A stretch of DNA of 64,000 bases from positions 1 to 64,000 of the forward strand of contig NZ_LGCN01000132.1 in assembly GCF_001279005.1 (NCBI RefSeq), given 5' to 3'. Source of the DNA: Streptomyces caelestis. GTDB lineage: Bacteria > Actinomycetota > Actinomycetes > Streptomycetales > Streptomycetaceae. A model generated the notes under the pieces. It worked only from the letters and a program-made list of their open reading frames with translations, searched no databases and had not been told where the DNA came from. The position numbers were made by a program, and so were the translations under genes. This document shows positions 8,061-16,068 of this stretch, piece by piece. The first letter of the stretch is position 1. Every line of letters begins with the position of its first letter.

Positions 8061-8660
8061 ATGGGTATGCCGATCACACCTGCCACCGCGACGAACAGCC
8101 CGTCGAGCGGCGCCGCCGAGCCGATTTTGCTGGAACTGGTCGACGAGGACGGCGTGACGATCGGCACCGCGGAGAAGCTCGCCGCCCACCAGCCGCCGGG
8201 GCGGCTGCACCGGGCGTTCTCGGTGTTCCTGTTCGACGAGCGCGGGCGGCTGCTGATCCAGCAGCGGGCGCTGGGCAAGTACCACTCCCCCGGCGTGTGG
8301 TCCAACACCTGCTGCGGCCACCCCTACCCCGGTGAGGCGCCGTTCGCGGCGGCGGCCCGGCGCACCTTCGAGGAGCTGGGCGTGTCCCCGTCGCTGCTCG
8401 CCGAGGCCGGCACGGTCCGTTACAACCACCCGGACCCGGCCTCGGGCCTGGTGGAGCAGGAGTACAACCACCTCTTCGTCGGCATGGTGCAGTCGCCGCC
8501 GCGACCGGATCCGCAGGAGGTGGCGTCCACGGCGTTCGTGACCCCGGCGGAGCTGGCGGAGCGGCACGCCGAGGACGCCTTCTCGGCCTGGTTCCCGACC
8601 GTCCTGGACGCGGCCCGCCCGGCGGTCCGCGAACTGACGGGCCCCTCGGCGGGCTGGTGA
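8061..8660 (+). CDS. idi: isopentenyl-diphosphate delta-isomerase, type I
   Basis: A 199-residue Nudix-fold enzyme that interconverts IPP and DMAPP for isoprenoid synthesis. LHRAFSVFLFDERGRLL and SPGVWSNTCCGHPYPGE match the type I signature, with the catalytic Cys in NTCCGHP and metal-binding His residues around it. AAARRTFEELGV is the modified Nudix box and LVEQEYNHLFVG carries the catalytic Glu. ATG 8061 and ATG 8067 are both possible starts. The neighbours are not isoprenoid genes. Confidence 0.95.
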   Translation: MGMPITPATATNSPSSGAAEPILLELVDEDGVTIGTAEKLAAHQPPGRLHRAFSVFLFDERGRLLIQQRALGKYHSPGVWSNTCCGHPYPGEAPFAAAARRTFEELGVSPSLLAEAGTVRYNHPDPASGLVEQEYNHLFVGMVQSPPRPDPQEVASTAFVTPAELAERHAEDAFSAWFPTVLDAARPAVRELTGPSAGW

Positions 8661-8673
8661 ACCGGGAGACCGG

Positions 8674-9135
8674 CTAGGGGATCCACGAGGGCTTGAGCGG
8701 CAGGACGGCCCGGATCACCTTGCCGCCGGCGGCGGTGTGCTCGACGTCGCACGCTCCGCCCGCCTCGCGGGTGATCTCCCGCACCAGGAGCAGTCCGCGG
8801 CCGCCGGTGCGGCCGTGGTCGGTCTCCAGGGCGGTGGGCCGGTAGGGGTGGTCGTCCTCCACGGACACCCGGACCCACTCGGCGCCGACGGCGACCTCGA
8901 CGGCGAGCGTCGGGGACAGCAGCGCCGCGTGCCGCACGGCGTTGGTGACCAGCTCGGAGACGATCAGCAGCAGTCCCTGCACGACCTCGTCCGCGACCGG
9001 TACGCCCTGGCGCAGCAGCAGGTCCCGCACGGCGTGGCGGGCCTGCGGGACCGAGGCGTCGACGGCCGGGGCGGTGAACCGCCAGACACCTTCGTACGGC
9101 AGCGGATCGCCGCTCTCACGCTCGATTGTCACCAC
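8674..9135 (-). CDS. ATP-binding anti-sigma-factor-type regulator (GHKL/RsbW-like)
   Basis: A 153-residue protein with the compact HATPase_c_2 fold. The N-box is VSELVTNAVRHAA, the G1 box VSVEDDHPYRP and the G2 box GRTGGRGLLLVREI. Streptomyces encode dozens of these single-domain kinases; some bind sigma factors of the SigB/SigF class, while most are uncharacterised. No sigma factor or anti-anti-sigma gene is adjacent. The start is GTG 9135 or GTG 9132. It ends 13 nt from the convergent idi gene. Confidence 0.85.
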   Translation of the reverse strand: MVTIERESGDPLPYEGVWRFTAPAVDASVPQARHAVRDLLLRQGVPVADEVVQGLLLIVSELVTNAVRHAALLSPTLAVEVAVGAEWVRVSVEDDHPYRPTALETDHGRTGGRGLLLVREITREAGGACDVEHTAAGGKVIRAVLPLKPSWIP

Positions 9136-9273
9136 ACGTCGAGTGTTGGCACCGCTCGGCTCCCCGCCTCGACCCTGAACAGAAGTCAGCGGATATCGAG
9201 CGTTTCCGACCGCCCGTGCACGACCAGGCCCCTCGTGTGACCGTTCCGGTCCGCCCCGTGCCGGATCGGCGAA

Positions 9274-9927
9274 CTATTCGGGCTGTACGGGTTTGGCGGC
9301 CCGGTGGCCGCCGCGCGGCCCCTCCCCCGGCGCCCGCGCGGTCTCCTCACCGGCCAGCCGGTCGGAGACCATGCCGACGATCCGGCGCCCGCCGTAGCCG
9401 GTGGCGATCAGACCGAGCCCGTCGAAGAGCAGGGAGAGGGAGAGGAACGTGCCGATGACGTACTGACTGGTGCTGGGCCAGTTGCCCAGCACCAGGACGC
9501 CGAGGAGCAGTCCGAAGGCGCCCTGCACCAGCGTCCAGCCGAACTGCGGCCCGCGCACCACCAGGCTGCCGACCAGGCGGAACAGCCCGCCGGTGAGGAA
9601 CAGCAGCGCGGCGAACATGGCGAGCGCCTCGGCCGACGCCTCGGGTGTCTTCAGGACGACCACGCCGGCCGCGATGTTCAGGGCCGCGACGACCACGCCG
9701 AGCCAGAAGAAGTTGGTGTGCCGCGCCTGGACGGCGTGCAGCAGTCCGACCAGGCCGCCGATCAGCAGCAGCCAGCCGAACAGCACCATCGAGGTCAGGG
9801 TGGCGAGGCCGGTGTAGATCAGGCCGACCAGGCCCGCGACGACCAGGATCACGCCGAGTACGGCGAGCCAGCTGAAGCCGCGGCTCAGTTTCGCGGCCTC
9901 GCCCCGGGGTGTGGTGGACCTGGCCAT
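9274..9927 (-). CDS. HdeD/DUF308 family membrane protein
   Basis: A 217-residue protein with about six hydrophobic helices arranged as repeated pairs, for example WLAVLGVILVVAGLVGLIY and FGWLLLIGGLVGLLHAV. This is the HdeD/DUF308 pattern, found in proteins linked to acid stress in enterobacteria and of unknown role in Streptomyces. The C-terminal 40 residues are charged and cytoplasmic. The start is ATG 9927 with GAGGAGG upstream. It stands alone, divergent from the enoyl-CoA hydratase. Confidence 0.82.
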   Translation of the reverse strand: MARSTTPRGEAAKLSRGFSWLAVLGVILVVAGLVGLIYTGLATLTSMVLFGWLLLIGGLVGLLHAVQARHTNFFWLGVVVAALNIAAGVVVLKTPEASAEALAMFAALLFLTGGLFRLVGSLVVRGPQFGWTLVQGAFGLLLGVLVLGNWPSTSQYVIGTFLSLSLLFDGLGLIATGYGGRRIVGMVSDRLAGEETARAPGEGPRGGHRAAKPVQPE

Positions 9928-10039
9928 GACTGCCTCCTCGCTCCCGTCCCCCTCTCCCAGTCTCCGCCGTCCGCCCGTCCCCCGCCGGGTGGAGTCCCCG
10001 CCGGTCGGGACGCCGGCCCGGGCGGATAGCATCCGGCGC

Positions 10040-10795
10040 ATGGAACCCCAGGTGCTGCACGGCGTCACCGAGCACGTCGCCACGGTCGTCATCCGCAATC
10101 CGGCGAAGCGCAACGCCATGACGGCCGCGATGTGGGGTTCCCTGCCGCCGCTGCTGGAGACGCTGGCGGCCGACCCGGACGTACGGGTGCTGGTGCTCAC
10201 CGGTGAGGGCGGGACGTTCTGCGCCGGCGCCGACATCTCCACGCTCCGGGGGTCGCCGCTCGAGGCGCAGCGGCTGGCCGTGGCGGCGGAGGAGGCGCTC
10301 GCCGCCTTCCCCGGACCGACCCTGGCGGCGGTCCGCGGGCACTGCGTGGGCGGCGGGGCCCAGCTGGCTGCGGCCTGCGACCTGCGGTTCGCCGAGGAGG
10401 GGGCGCGGTTCGGAGTGACCCCGGCGAAGCTCGGCCTCGTCTACCCGGCCTCCGCGACCCGGCGGCTGGTGTCCCTGGTCGGTCCGGCCACCGCCAAGTA
10501 CCTGTTGTTCTCGGGTGAGTTGATCGATGCCGGGCGGGCGCTGCGCACCGGCCTGGTGGACGAGGTGCTGCCCGGGGGCGAACTGGGCAAGCGGGTCGCG
10601 GAGTTCGCCCGGGTTCTGGCGTCCCGCTCGCAGCTGACGCAGGCGGCGGCGAAGGAGTTCGCGAACGGCCGCACCGACCGGGACGCGTACTGGGACGGGC
10701 GGGCCCGGGAGAGCGGCGACACCGCGGAGGGCGTCGCCGCGTTCCTGGAGCGCCGGCCGCCGCGCTTCACGTGGAGCGCGGCTACGTCAGGATGA
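10040..10795 (+). CDS. enoyl-CoA hydratase/isomerase family protein
   Basis: A 251-residue crotonase-fold enzyme. The oxyanion-hole segments are FCAGADISTL and GHCVGGGAQLAAACDLR. The usual catalytic Glu region reads FGVTPAKLGLVYPASAT, without an obvious second Glu, so hydratase activity is not assured; isomerase or other crotonase chemistry is possible. ATG 10040 is chosen because the coding pattern begins there; no strong RBS is visible. Its 3' end overlaps the convergent DJ-1-like remnant by 14 bp. Confidence 0.85.
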   Translation: MEPQVLHGVTEHVATVVIRNPAKRNAMTAAMWGSLPPLLETLAADPDVRVLVLTGEGGTFCAGADISTLRGSPLEAQRLAVAAEEALAAFPGPTLAAVRGHCVGGGAQLAAACDLRFAEEGARFGVTPAKLGLVYPASATRRLVSLVGPATAKYLLFSGELIDAGRALRTGLVDEVLPGGELGKRVAEFARVLASRSQLTQAAAKEFANGRTDRDAYWDGRARESGDTAEGVAAFLERRPPRFTWSAATSG

Positions 10796-11000
10796 AGCGG
10801 CTCTTCACCCGGAACTCCTCGACGAGGTGCGCGGGCGCCTTCCGCGGGGAGCCGGCGTCGTAGGGCGGCTGCGGGTCGTACTCGGTGAGCAGCTGGACGG
10901 CCCGGGCGTGCTCGTCGCCCGCGAAGACCTCCACGGGACCGGTGACGTCGAGGCTCTGCACGCCGTCGAAGAGGACGACGAGAACGGTTCGCTGCGCCAT
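10782..11000 (-). pseudogene. internally deleted DJ-1/PfpI (GlxA-like) domain remnant
   Basis: The 72-residue frame begins MAQRTVLVVLFDGVQSLDV-TGPVEVFAG, the first strand and helix of a DJ-1/PfpI domain as found in isocyanide hydratases and GlxA regulators. It then passes directly to AVQLLTEYDPQPPYDAGSP, which matches the extreme C-terminal motif of the same family. The middle of the domain (about 110-130 residues), including the nucleophile-elbow Cys, is absent. The reading frame stays open across the joint, so this looks like an in-frame deletion product. It could be expressed as a mini-protein, but catalysis is unlikely. Confidence 0.65.
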
Positions 11001-11155
11001 GCCGTCGATTCTCGGCAGTGCCCGGTACGGCCGCAACGACGGGTTCCCCGCCTTTCCTGCCATGCCCGGACGGTGCGCATGGTGAGGCGCCGGCGAGGTA
11101 TACGCAGTACTTCCGGAGTCCGGCCGGAAAGGCCGGCAGACGAAAGGGGAGACTC

Positions 11156-11287
11156 ATGTTCCGTGCCGTCGCGGATGTCCTGCGCCAGATCGGCGGGGCC
11201 GTCGCCACCGTGGTGACACTGCCGTTCCGGGCGCTCGCCAGGCTCTTCGGCGGGGCCTCGTCCACCGCCCGGGGCCACCGGGCCTGA
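11156..11287 (+). CDS. small conserved-looking LPFR protein upstream of tex
   Basis: A 43-residue ORF starting MFRAVADVLRQIGGAVATVV and ending with LPFRALARLFGGAS followed by a short basic tail. A clear RBS (AAAGGGGA) lies 5-6 nt before ATG 11156. A short GCCGG/CCGGC hairpin (11123-11138) lies just ahead of it. The composition suggests a small amphipathic or membrane-associated peptide. I recall similar small ORFs in streptomycetes but know of no assigned function. Confidence 0.65.
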   Translation: MFRAVADVLRQIGGAVATVVTLPFRALARLFGGASSTARGHRA

Positions 11288-11392
11288 CGCCGCCCGTGCG
11301 GTCCCCGGGCCAGTCGCCGCCCTGATCCCCGGTTGTCGGCGTCACCTGCCACAATTGCCGCGCAACCTCAGTGGAGAAGGCGGTACGGGAAC

Positions 11393-13735
11393 GTGACGAC
11401 ACCCCTCACAGGGTCCATCGAAGGCAGGATCGCCGAGGAGCTCGGCGTACGGGAGCGGCAGGTGAGGGCCGCGGTGGAACTGCTCGACGGCGGTTCGACC
11501 GTGCCCTTCATCGCCCGCTACCGCAAGGAAGCGACCGAGATGCTCGACGACGCGCAGCTGCGCACGCTCGAGGAGCGGCTGCGCTATCTGCGGGAGCTGG
11601 AGGAGCGTCGGACGGCGATCCTGGAGTCGGTCCGCGAGCAGGGCAAGCTGACCGACGAGCTCGAGGCGCGGATCCGGGGCGCGGAGACCAAGGCGCGCCT
11701 GGAGGACGTTTATCTGCCGTACAAGCCCAAGCGGCGCACCAAGGCGCAGATCGCGCGCGAGGCGGGTCTGGAGCCGCTGGCGGAGGGGCTGCTCGGCGAT
11801 CCGGGCGTCGAGCCCCTCGCCGCGGCCGCCGCGTTCGTGGACGCCGACAAGGGGGTCGCCGATCCGCAGGCCGCCCTGGACGGCGCGCGGGCGATCCTCA
11901 CCGAGCGGTTCTCCGAGGACGCCGACCTGATCGGCGAGCTGCGCGAGCGCATGTGGGTGCGCGGGCGGCTGGCCGCGAAGGTGCGCGACGGCAAGGAGGA
12001 GGCGGGCGCGAAGTTCTCCGACTACTTCGACTTCGCCGAGCCGTTCACCGAACTGCCCTCGCACCGGATCCTGGCGATGCTGCGCGGCGAGAAGGAGGAG
12101 GTCCTCGACCTCGTCCTGGAGCCCGAGGAGCCCACGGACGGGCCGTCCTCGTACGAGGGGATCATCGCGGGCCGGTTCGGGATCGCCCCTAAGGGGCGGC
12201 CGGCCGACAAGTGGCTGGGCGACACGGTCCGCTGGGCCTGGCGCACCCGCATCCTGGTGCATCTCGGCATCGACCTGAGGCTGCGGCTGCGCACGGCGGC
12301 CGAGGACGAGGCGGTGCGGGTCTTCGCCGCGAACCTGCGGGACCTGCTGCTCGCCGCCCCCGCCGGCACGCGCGCGACGCTCGGCCTCGACCCCGGCTTC
12401 CGTACGGGCGTGAAGGTCGCCGTGGTGGACGCGACCGGCAAGGTCGTCGCCACGGACGTGATCCATCCGCACGTCCCGGCCAACCGGTGGGACGAGGCGA
12501 TCGCGAGGCTGGCGCGGCTGGCGAAGGAGCACGCGGTCGAGCTGATCGCGATCGGCAACGGCACGGCGTCCCGCGAGACCGACAAGCTCGCCGGTGAACT
12601 CATCACCAGGCACCCCGAGCTGAAGCTGACCAAGGTGATGGTGTCCGAGGCGGGCGCCTCCGTGTACTCGGCCTCCGCCTTCGCCTCCCAGGAGCTGCCC
12701 GACATGGACGTGTCGCTGCGCGGCGCGGTGTCGATCGCGCGCCGGCTCCAGGACCCGCTGGCCGAGCTGGTGAAGATCGACCCGAAGTCGATCGGGGTCG
12801 GCCAGTACCAGCACGACCTGTCCGAGGTGAAGCTGTCGCGTTCGCTGGACGCGGTGGTGGAGGACTGTGTGAACGGCGTGGGCGTGGACGTCAACACCGC
12901 GTCGGCGCCGCTGCTCGCGCGGGTCTCCGGCATCACCTCCGGACTCGCCGAGAACATCGTGGCGCACCGGGACTCCAACGGTCCGTTCCGGTCGCGGGGC
13001 GAGCTGAAGAAGGTGTCGCGGCTCGGTCCGAAGGCGTACGAGCAGTGTGCGGGCTTCCTGCGGATCCGCGGCGGCGACGATCCGCTGGACGCGTCGAGTG
13101 TGCACCCGGAGGCGTATCCGGTGGTGCGGCGGATGGTGAAGTCCTCCGGGACGGAGGTCGCCGCGCTGATCGGGAACACGGGAGTGCTGCGGTCGCTGCG
13201 GCCGCAGGAGTTCGTGGACGAGACGTTCGGTCTGCCGACCGTGGGCGACATCCTGAAGGAGCTGGAGAAGCCGGGGCGGGACCCGCGTCCCGCGTTCAGG
13301 ACCGCCGTCTTCAAGGAGGGGGTCGAGAAGATCTCCGACCTGGTCTCCGGGATGGTGCTCGAGGGTGTGGTGACCAACGTGGCCGCTTTCGGCGCCTTCG
13401 TCGACGTCGGTGTTCACCAGGACGGGCTGGTGCACGTCTCGGCCATGTCGAAGACGTTCGTCAAGGACCCGCGGGACGTGGTGAAGCCTGGGGACATCGT
13501 CAAGGTGAAGGTGCTCGACGTGGACATCCCCCGGAAGCGGATCTCGCTGACGCTGCGGCTGGACGACGAGGCCGCGCCCCAGGGGGAGCAGCGGGGGCAG
13601 CGCGGGGAGCGGCAGGGGGGTCGGCCGCCGAAGCAGCGGCAGCAGGGGCGTTCCGGAGGGAAGGGACAGTCCGCTGCGCCTGCTCCCGCCAACGGGGCGA
13701 TGGCCGACGCGTTGCGGCGGGCCGGGCTGGCGTAG
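11393..13735 (+). CDS. tex: Tex family RNA-binding transcriptional accessory protein
   Basis: A 780-residue protein with the full Tex architecture: N-terminal helical region ([20 protein letters not shown]), YqgF/RNase H-like domain ([19 protein letters not shown]), helix-hairpin-helix repeats ([15 protein letters not shown] and [12 protein letters not shown]), and a C-terminal S1 domain ([20 protein letters not shown]). It is nucleic-acid binding and conserved in most bacteria. The last 60 residues are a Gly/Arg/Gln-rich tail. The start is GTG 11393 ([19 protein letters not shown]) with GGAGAAGG upstream. Confidence 0.95.
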   Translation: MTTPLTGSIEGRIAEELGVRERQVRAAVELLDGGSTVPFIARYRKEATEMLDDAQLRTLEERLRYLRELEERRTAILESVREQGKLTDELEARIRGAETKARLEDVYLPYKPKRRTKAQIAREAGLEPLAEGLLGDPGVEPLAAAAAFVDADKGVADPQAALDGARAILTERFSEDADLIGELRERMWVRGRLAAKVRDGKEEAGAKFSDYFDFAEPFTELPSHRILAMLRGEKEEVLDLVLEPEEPTDGPSSYEGIIAGRFGIAPKGRPADKWLGDTVRWAWRTRILVHLGIDLRLRLRTAAEDEAVRVFAANLRDLLLAAPAGTRATLGLDPGFRTGVKVAVVDATGKVVATDVIHPHVPANRWDEAIARLARLAKEHAVELIAIGNGTASRETDKLAGELITRHPELKLTKVMVSEAGASVYSASAFASQELPDMDVSLRGAVSIARRLQDPLAELVKIDPKSIGVGQYQHDLSEVKLSRSLDAVVEDCVNGVGVDVNTASAPLLARVSGITSGLAENIVAHRDSNGPFRSRGELKKVSRLGPKAYEQCAGFLRIRGGDDPLDASSVHPEAYPVVRRMVKSSGTEVAALIGNTGVLRSLRPQEFVDETFGLPTVGDILKELEKPGRDPRPAFRTAVFKEGVEKISDLVSGMVLEGVVTNVAAFGAFVDVGVHQDGLVHVSAMSKTFVKDPRDVVKPGDIVKVKVLDVDIPRKRISLTLRLDDEAAPQGEQRGQRGERQGGRPPKQRQQGRSGGKGQSAAPAPANGAMADALRRAGLA

Positions 13736-13739
13736 GCGC

Positions 13740-13754
13740 GGCCCCGTCGGGGCC
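13740..13754. terminator. GC-rich hairpin after tex
   Basis: GGCCCC-GTC-GGGGCC begins 5 nt after the tex stop codon, consistent with a Streptomyces-type terminator without a T-run. Confidence 0.5.
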
Positions 13755-13788
13755 GGGCGGGGTGGGTGCGCGGGCCGGCGCTTGCCGG

Positions 13789-13884
13789 GTGCCTCCCCGG
13801 AGGGGGCACCCCCAGCGCCCACCCGTGCCGCCCTGGGGGTGCCTCCCAGGCCCTTGAGGCACTGGGGGAGGCACGACTGCCCGC
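13789..13884 (+). repeat. dispersed palindromic element, copy A
   Basis: About 95 bp built from nested inverted repeats: GCCTCCCCGGAGGGGGCAC, then GTGCCGCCCTGGGGGTGCC, then GAGGCACTGGGGGAGGCACG and ACTGCCCGC. Related sequence occurs at 58284-58434 (opposite orientation), with fragments at 16002-16031 and 37923-37941. It fills the space between the convergent tex and ABC-F genes and may act as a bidirectional terminator. Confidence 0.75.
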
Positions 13885-13886
13885 AG

Positions 13887-15527
13887 CTACCGTTCCACGA
13901 CCTTGCCGGCCGTGACCTCCAGGCGTCTGGTCACCTCGACCGCGTCGAGCATGCGGCGGTCGTGGGTGATCAGGAGGAGGGTGCCCTGGTAGGTGTTCAG
14001 GGCTGATTCGAGTTGCTCGATGGCCGGCAGGTCCAGGTGGTTGGTCGGCTCGTCGAGGACCAGGAGGTTGACGCCCCTGCCCTGGAGGAGGGCCAGCGCG
14101 GCCCTCGTGCGTTCGCCCGGGGAGAGGGAGGCCGCGGGGCGCACGACGTGGTCCGCCTTGAGGCCGAACTTGGCCAGCAGCGTGCGGATGTCGGCCGGCT
14201 CCAGGTCCGGTACCGCCGGGCGGAACGCGTCGAGCAGGGTCTGGGGGCCGTGGAACAGCGCGCGGGCCTGGTCCACCTCGCCGAGGAGCACGCCCGAGCC
14301 CAGCGCGGCGTGCCCGGCGTCGAGCGGGACGCGGCCCAGCAGGGCGCCGAGCAGCGTGGACTTGCCCGCGCCGTTGGCGCCCGTGACGGCCACCCGGTCC
14401 GCCCAGTCGATCTGCAGGGAGACCGGGCCGAGGGTGAAGTCGCCGCGCCGTACCTCGGCGTCCCTCAGCGTCGCCACCACCGCGCCGGAGCGCGACGCCG
14501 ACGCGATCTCCATGCGCAGCTCCCACTCCTTGCGCGGCTCCTCGACCACGTCGAGGCGTTCGATCATGCGCTGGGTCTGACGCGCCTTCGCGGCCTGCTT
14601 CTCGCTGGCCTCGCTGCGGAACTTGCGGCCGATCTTGTCGTTGTCGTTGCCCGCCTTGCGGCGCGCGTTCTTCACGCCCTTGTCCATCCAGGCGCGCTGC
14701 GTCTGCGCCCGGTCCTGGAGGGCGGCCCTCTTGTCGGCGTACTCCTCGTACTCGCCGCGGGCGTGCCGGCGGGCCACCTCCCGCTCCTCCAGGTAGGCCT
14801 CGTAGCCACCGCCGTAGAGGTTGACCTGCCGCTGGGCGAGGTCGAGTTCGAGGACCTTGGTGACCGTGCGGGTGAGGAACTCGCGGTCGTGGCTGACGAC
14901 GACCGTGCCGGCGCGCAGGCCGGCCACGAAGCGTTCGAGGCGTTCCAGGCCGTCCAGGTCGAGGTCGTTGGTCGGCTCGTCGAGGAGGAAGACGTCGTAG
15001 CGGGAGAGGAGCAGGGAGGCGAGTTGGGCGCGGGCCGCCTGGCCGCCGGACAGCGAGGTCATCGGCTGGTCCAGGCCGACGGCCAGACCGAGGGAGCCGG
15101 CGACCTCCTCGGCGCGCTCGTCGAGGTCGGCGCCGCCCAGGGACAGCCAGCGCTCCAGGCTCGTGGCGTACGCGTCCTCCGCGCCCGGCGCGCCGTCGAC
15201 CAGGGCCTGGGTCGCCTCGTCCATGGTCCGCTGGGCCTCGGCGACACCGGTGCGGCGGGCCAGGAACGCCCGTACGCTCTCGCCGGGCCGGCGCTCCGGC
15301 TCCTGCGGGAGGTGCCCGACGGTCGCGGTGGGCGGGGAGAGGCGCAGCTCGCCCTGTTCCGGCGCGGTGAGGCCGGCGAGCAGGCGCAGCAGCGTGGACT
15401 TGCCCGCGCCGTTGGCACCGACCAGACCGATCACGTCGCCGGGCGCGACGACGAGGTCGAGACCGGTGAACAGGGAGCGGTCGCCGTGCCCGGCGGCGAG
15501 GTTCTTGGCGACGAGGGTGGCAGTCAT
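13887..15527 (-). CDS. ABC-F family ATPase (duplicated ABC domain, soluble)
   Basis: A 546-residue protein with two ABC cassettes and no membrane segment. Cassette 1: Walker A GANGAGKST, signature LSGGQ, Walker B VFLLDEPTNDLD, then VVVSHDRE. Cassette 2: GANGAGKST, LSPGERTRAAL, LVLDEPTNHLD, ITHDRR. The linker between the cassettes is charged and helical (about residues 240-330, rich in R/K/E/A), as in ribosome-acting ABC-F proteins. Linker length suggests a translation factor or antibiotic-protection role, but the subclass is not clear. The start is ATG 15527. Confidence 0.9.
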   Translation of the reverse strand: MTATLVAKNLAAGHGDRSLFTGLDLVVAPGDVIGLVGANGAGKSTLLRLLAGLTAPEQGELRLSPPTATVGHLPQEPERRPGESVRAFLARRTGVAEAQRTMDEATQALVDGAPGAEDAYATSLERWLSLGGADLDERAEEVAGSLGLAVGLDQPMTSLSGGQAARAQLASLLLSRYDVFLLDEPTNDLDLDGLERLERFVAGLRAGTVVVSHDREFLTRTVTKVLELDLAQRQVNLYGGGYEAYLEEREVARRHARGEYEEYADKRAALQDRAQTQRAWMDKGVKNARRKAGNDNDKIGRKFRSEASEKQAAKARQTQRMIERLDVVEEPRKEWELRMEIASASRSGAVVATLRDAEVRRGDFTLGPVSLQIDWADRVAVTGANGAGKSTLLGALLGRVPLDAGHAALGSGVLLGEVDQARALFHGPQTLLDAFRPAVPDLEPADIRTLLAKFGLKADHVVRPAASLSPGERTRAALALLQGRGVNLLVLDEPTNHLDLPAIEQLESALNTYQGTLLLITHDRRMLDAVEVTRRLEVTAGKVVER

Positions 15528-15675
15528 CAGACCGCCGATCCTAATGGCCGCGCGCGGCCGGTCGCGCCCCGGTTCCCACCGCCCCGCCCGCTCACCCGCA
15601 CCGTCCCGCCGGTGCGCGCCACGAGGTGCGCCCCGCCCTTGTACCCGGAGGGTGTCCACGGGGGCGGACGGCCCG

Positions 15676-15915
15676 GTGGCGTGCCTCTCCCCGCAGCCGG
15701 GGCGGCTGGTGCCGGGCGGTACGGCGGAGGAGGACGCGTGGTCCCCGAAGCCGGATCCGGCGGTGTCCGAGGCGATCGTGCGGCGCTGTGCCCGGCCGTC
15801 GCGGGGGCGCGGGTCCTGGAGCACCGGGCGGGGTCGCGACCGGACCGGGGCGCGGTGCGGCTGGAGCGGGTGCCGCTGCCGGACGGGCGGTTCCCGGTGC
15901 ACGACTACGGGGGCG
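15676..15915 (+). pseudogene. possible frameshifted gene remnant in the 15.5-16.1 kb gap
   Basis: No intact gene occupies 15528-16068. One frame reads EEDAWSPKPDPAVSEAIVRR and a second frame continues with RVLEHRAGSRPDRG followed by AVRLERVPLPDGRFPVHDYG. Together they look like one protein broken by a frame change near 15790. The second part degrades into a Gly-rich stretch followed by a piece of the dispersed repeat. I do not recognise the family; this is a weak call based on protein-like composition. Confidence 0.3.
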
Positions 15916-16001
15916 TGGGCGGAGGAGGCGGCAGTGCTTGCCGCACGCCGAACCCGCCGGGGCCGCGCTGGGCCGGCGTCCGCAAGGTGCCGGCGCGCCC
16001 G

Positions 16002-16031
16002 CCCGTGCCGCCCTGCGGCACGACTGCCCGC
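16002..16031 (+). repeat. dispersed palindromic element, fragment C
   Basis: CCCGTGCCGCCCTG followed by CGGCACGACTGCCCGC repeats the two outer parts of copy A; the inner hairpin is missing. GTGCCG/CGGCAC forms a hairpin. It is located 38 nt from the stop of the convergent BCCT gene. Confidence 0.65.
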
Positions 16032-16068
16032 GGTTCGGCGAGGGACGGCCTCGGTCCGTCATGAGGGG

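Noticed and set aside
11342..13822. 826-codon open frame antisense to tex, and similar long antisense frames opposite most genes
   Set aside because: Codon position 3 of the sense gene makes antisense frames open in high-GC DNA; they have no family motifs or RBS.
13887..15527. ABC membrane transporter
   Set aside because: No transmembrane segments; twin cassettes with a charged linker identify ABC-F.
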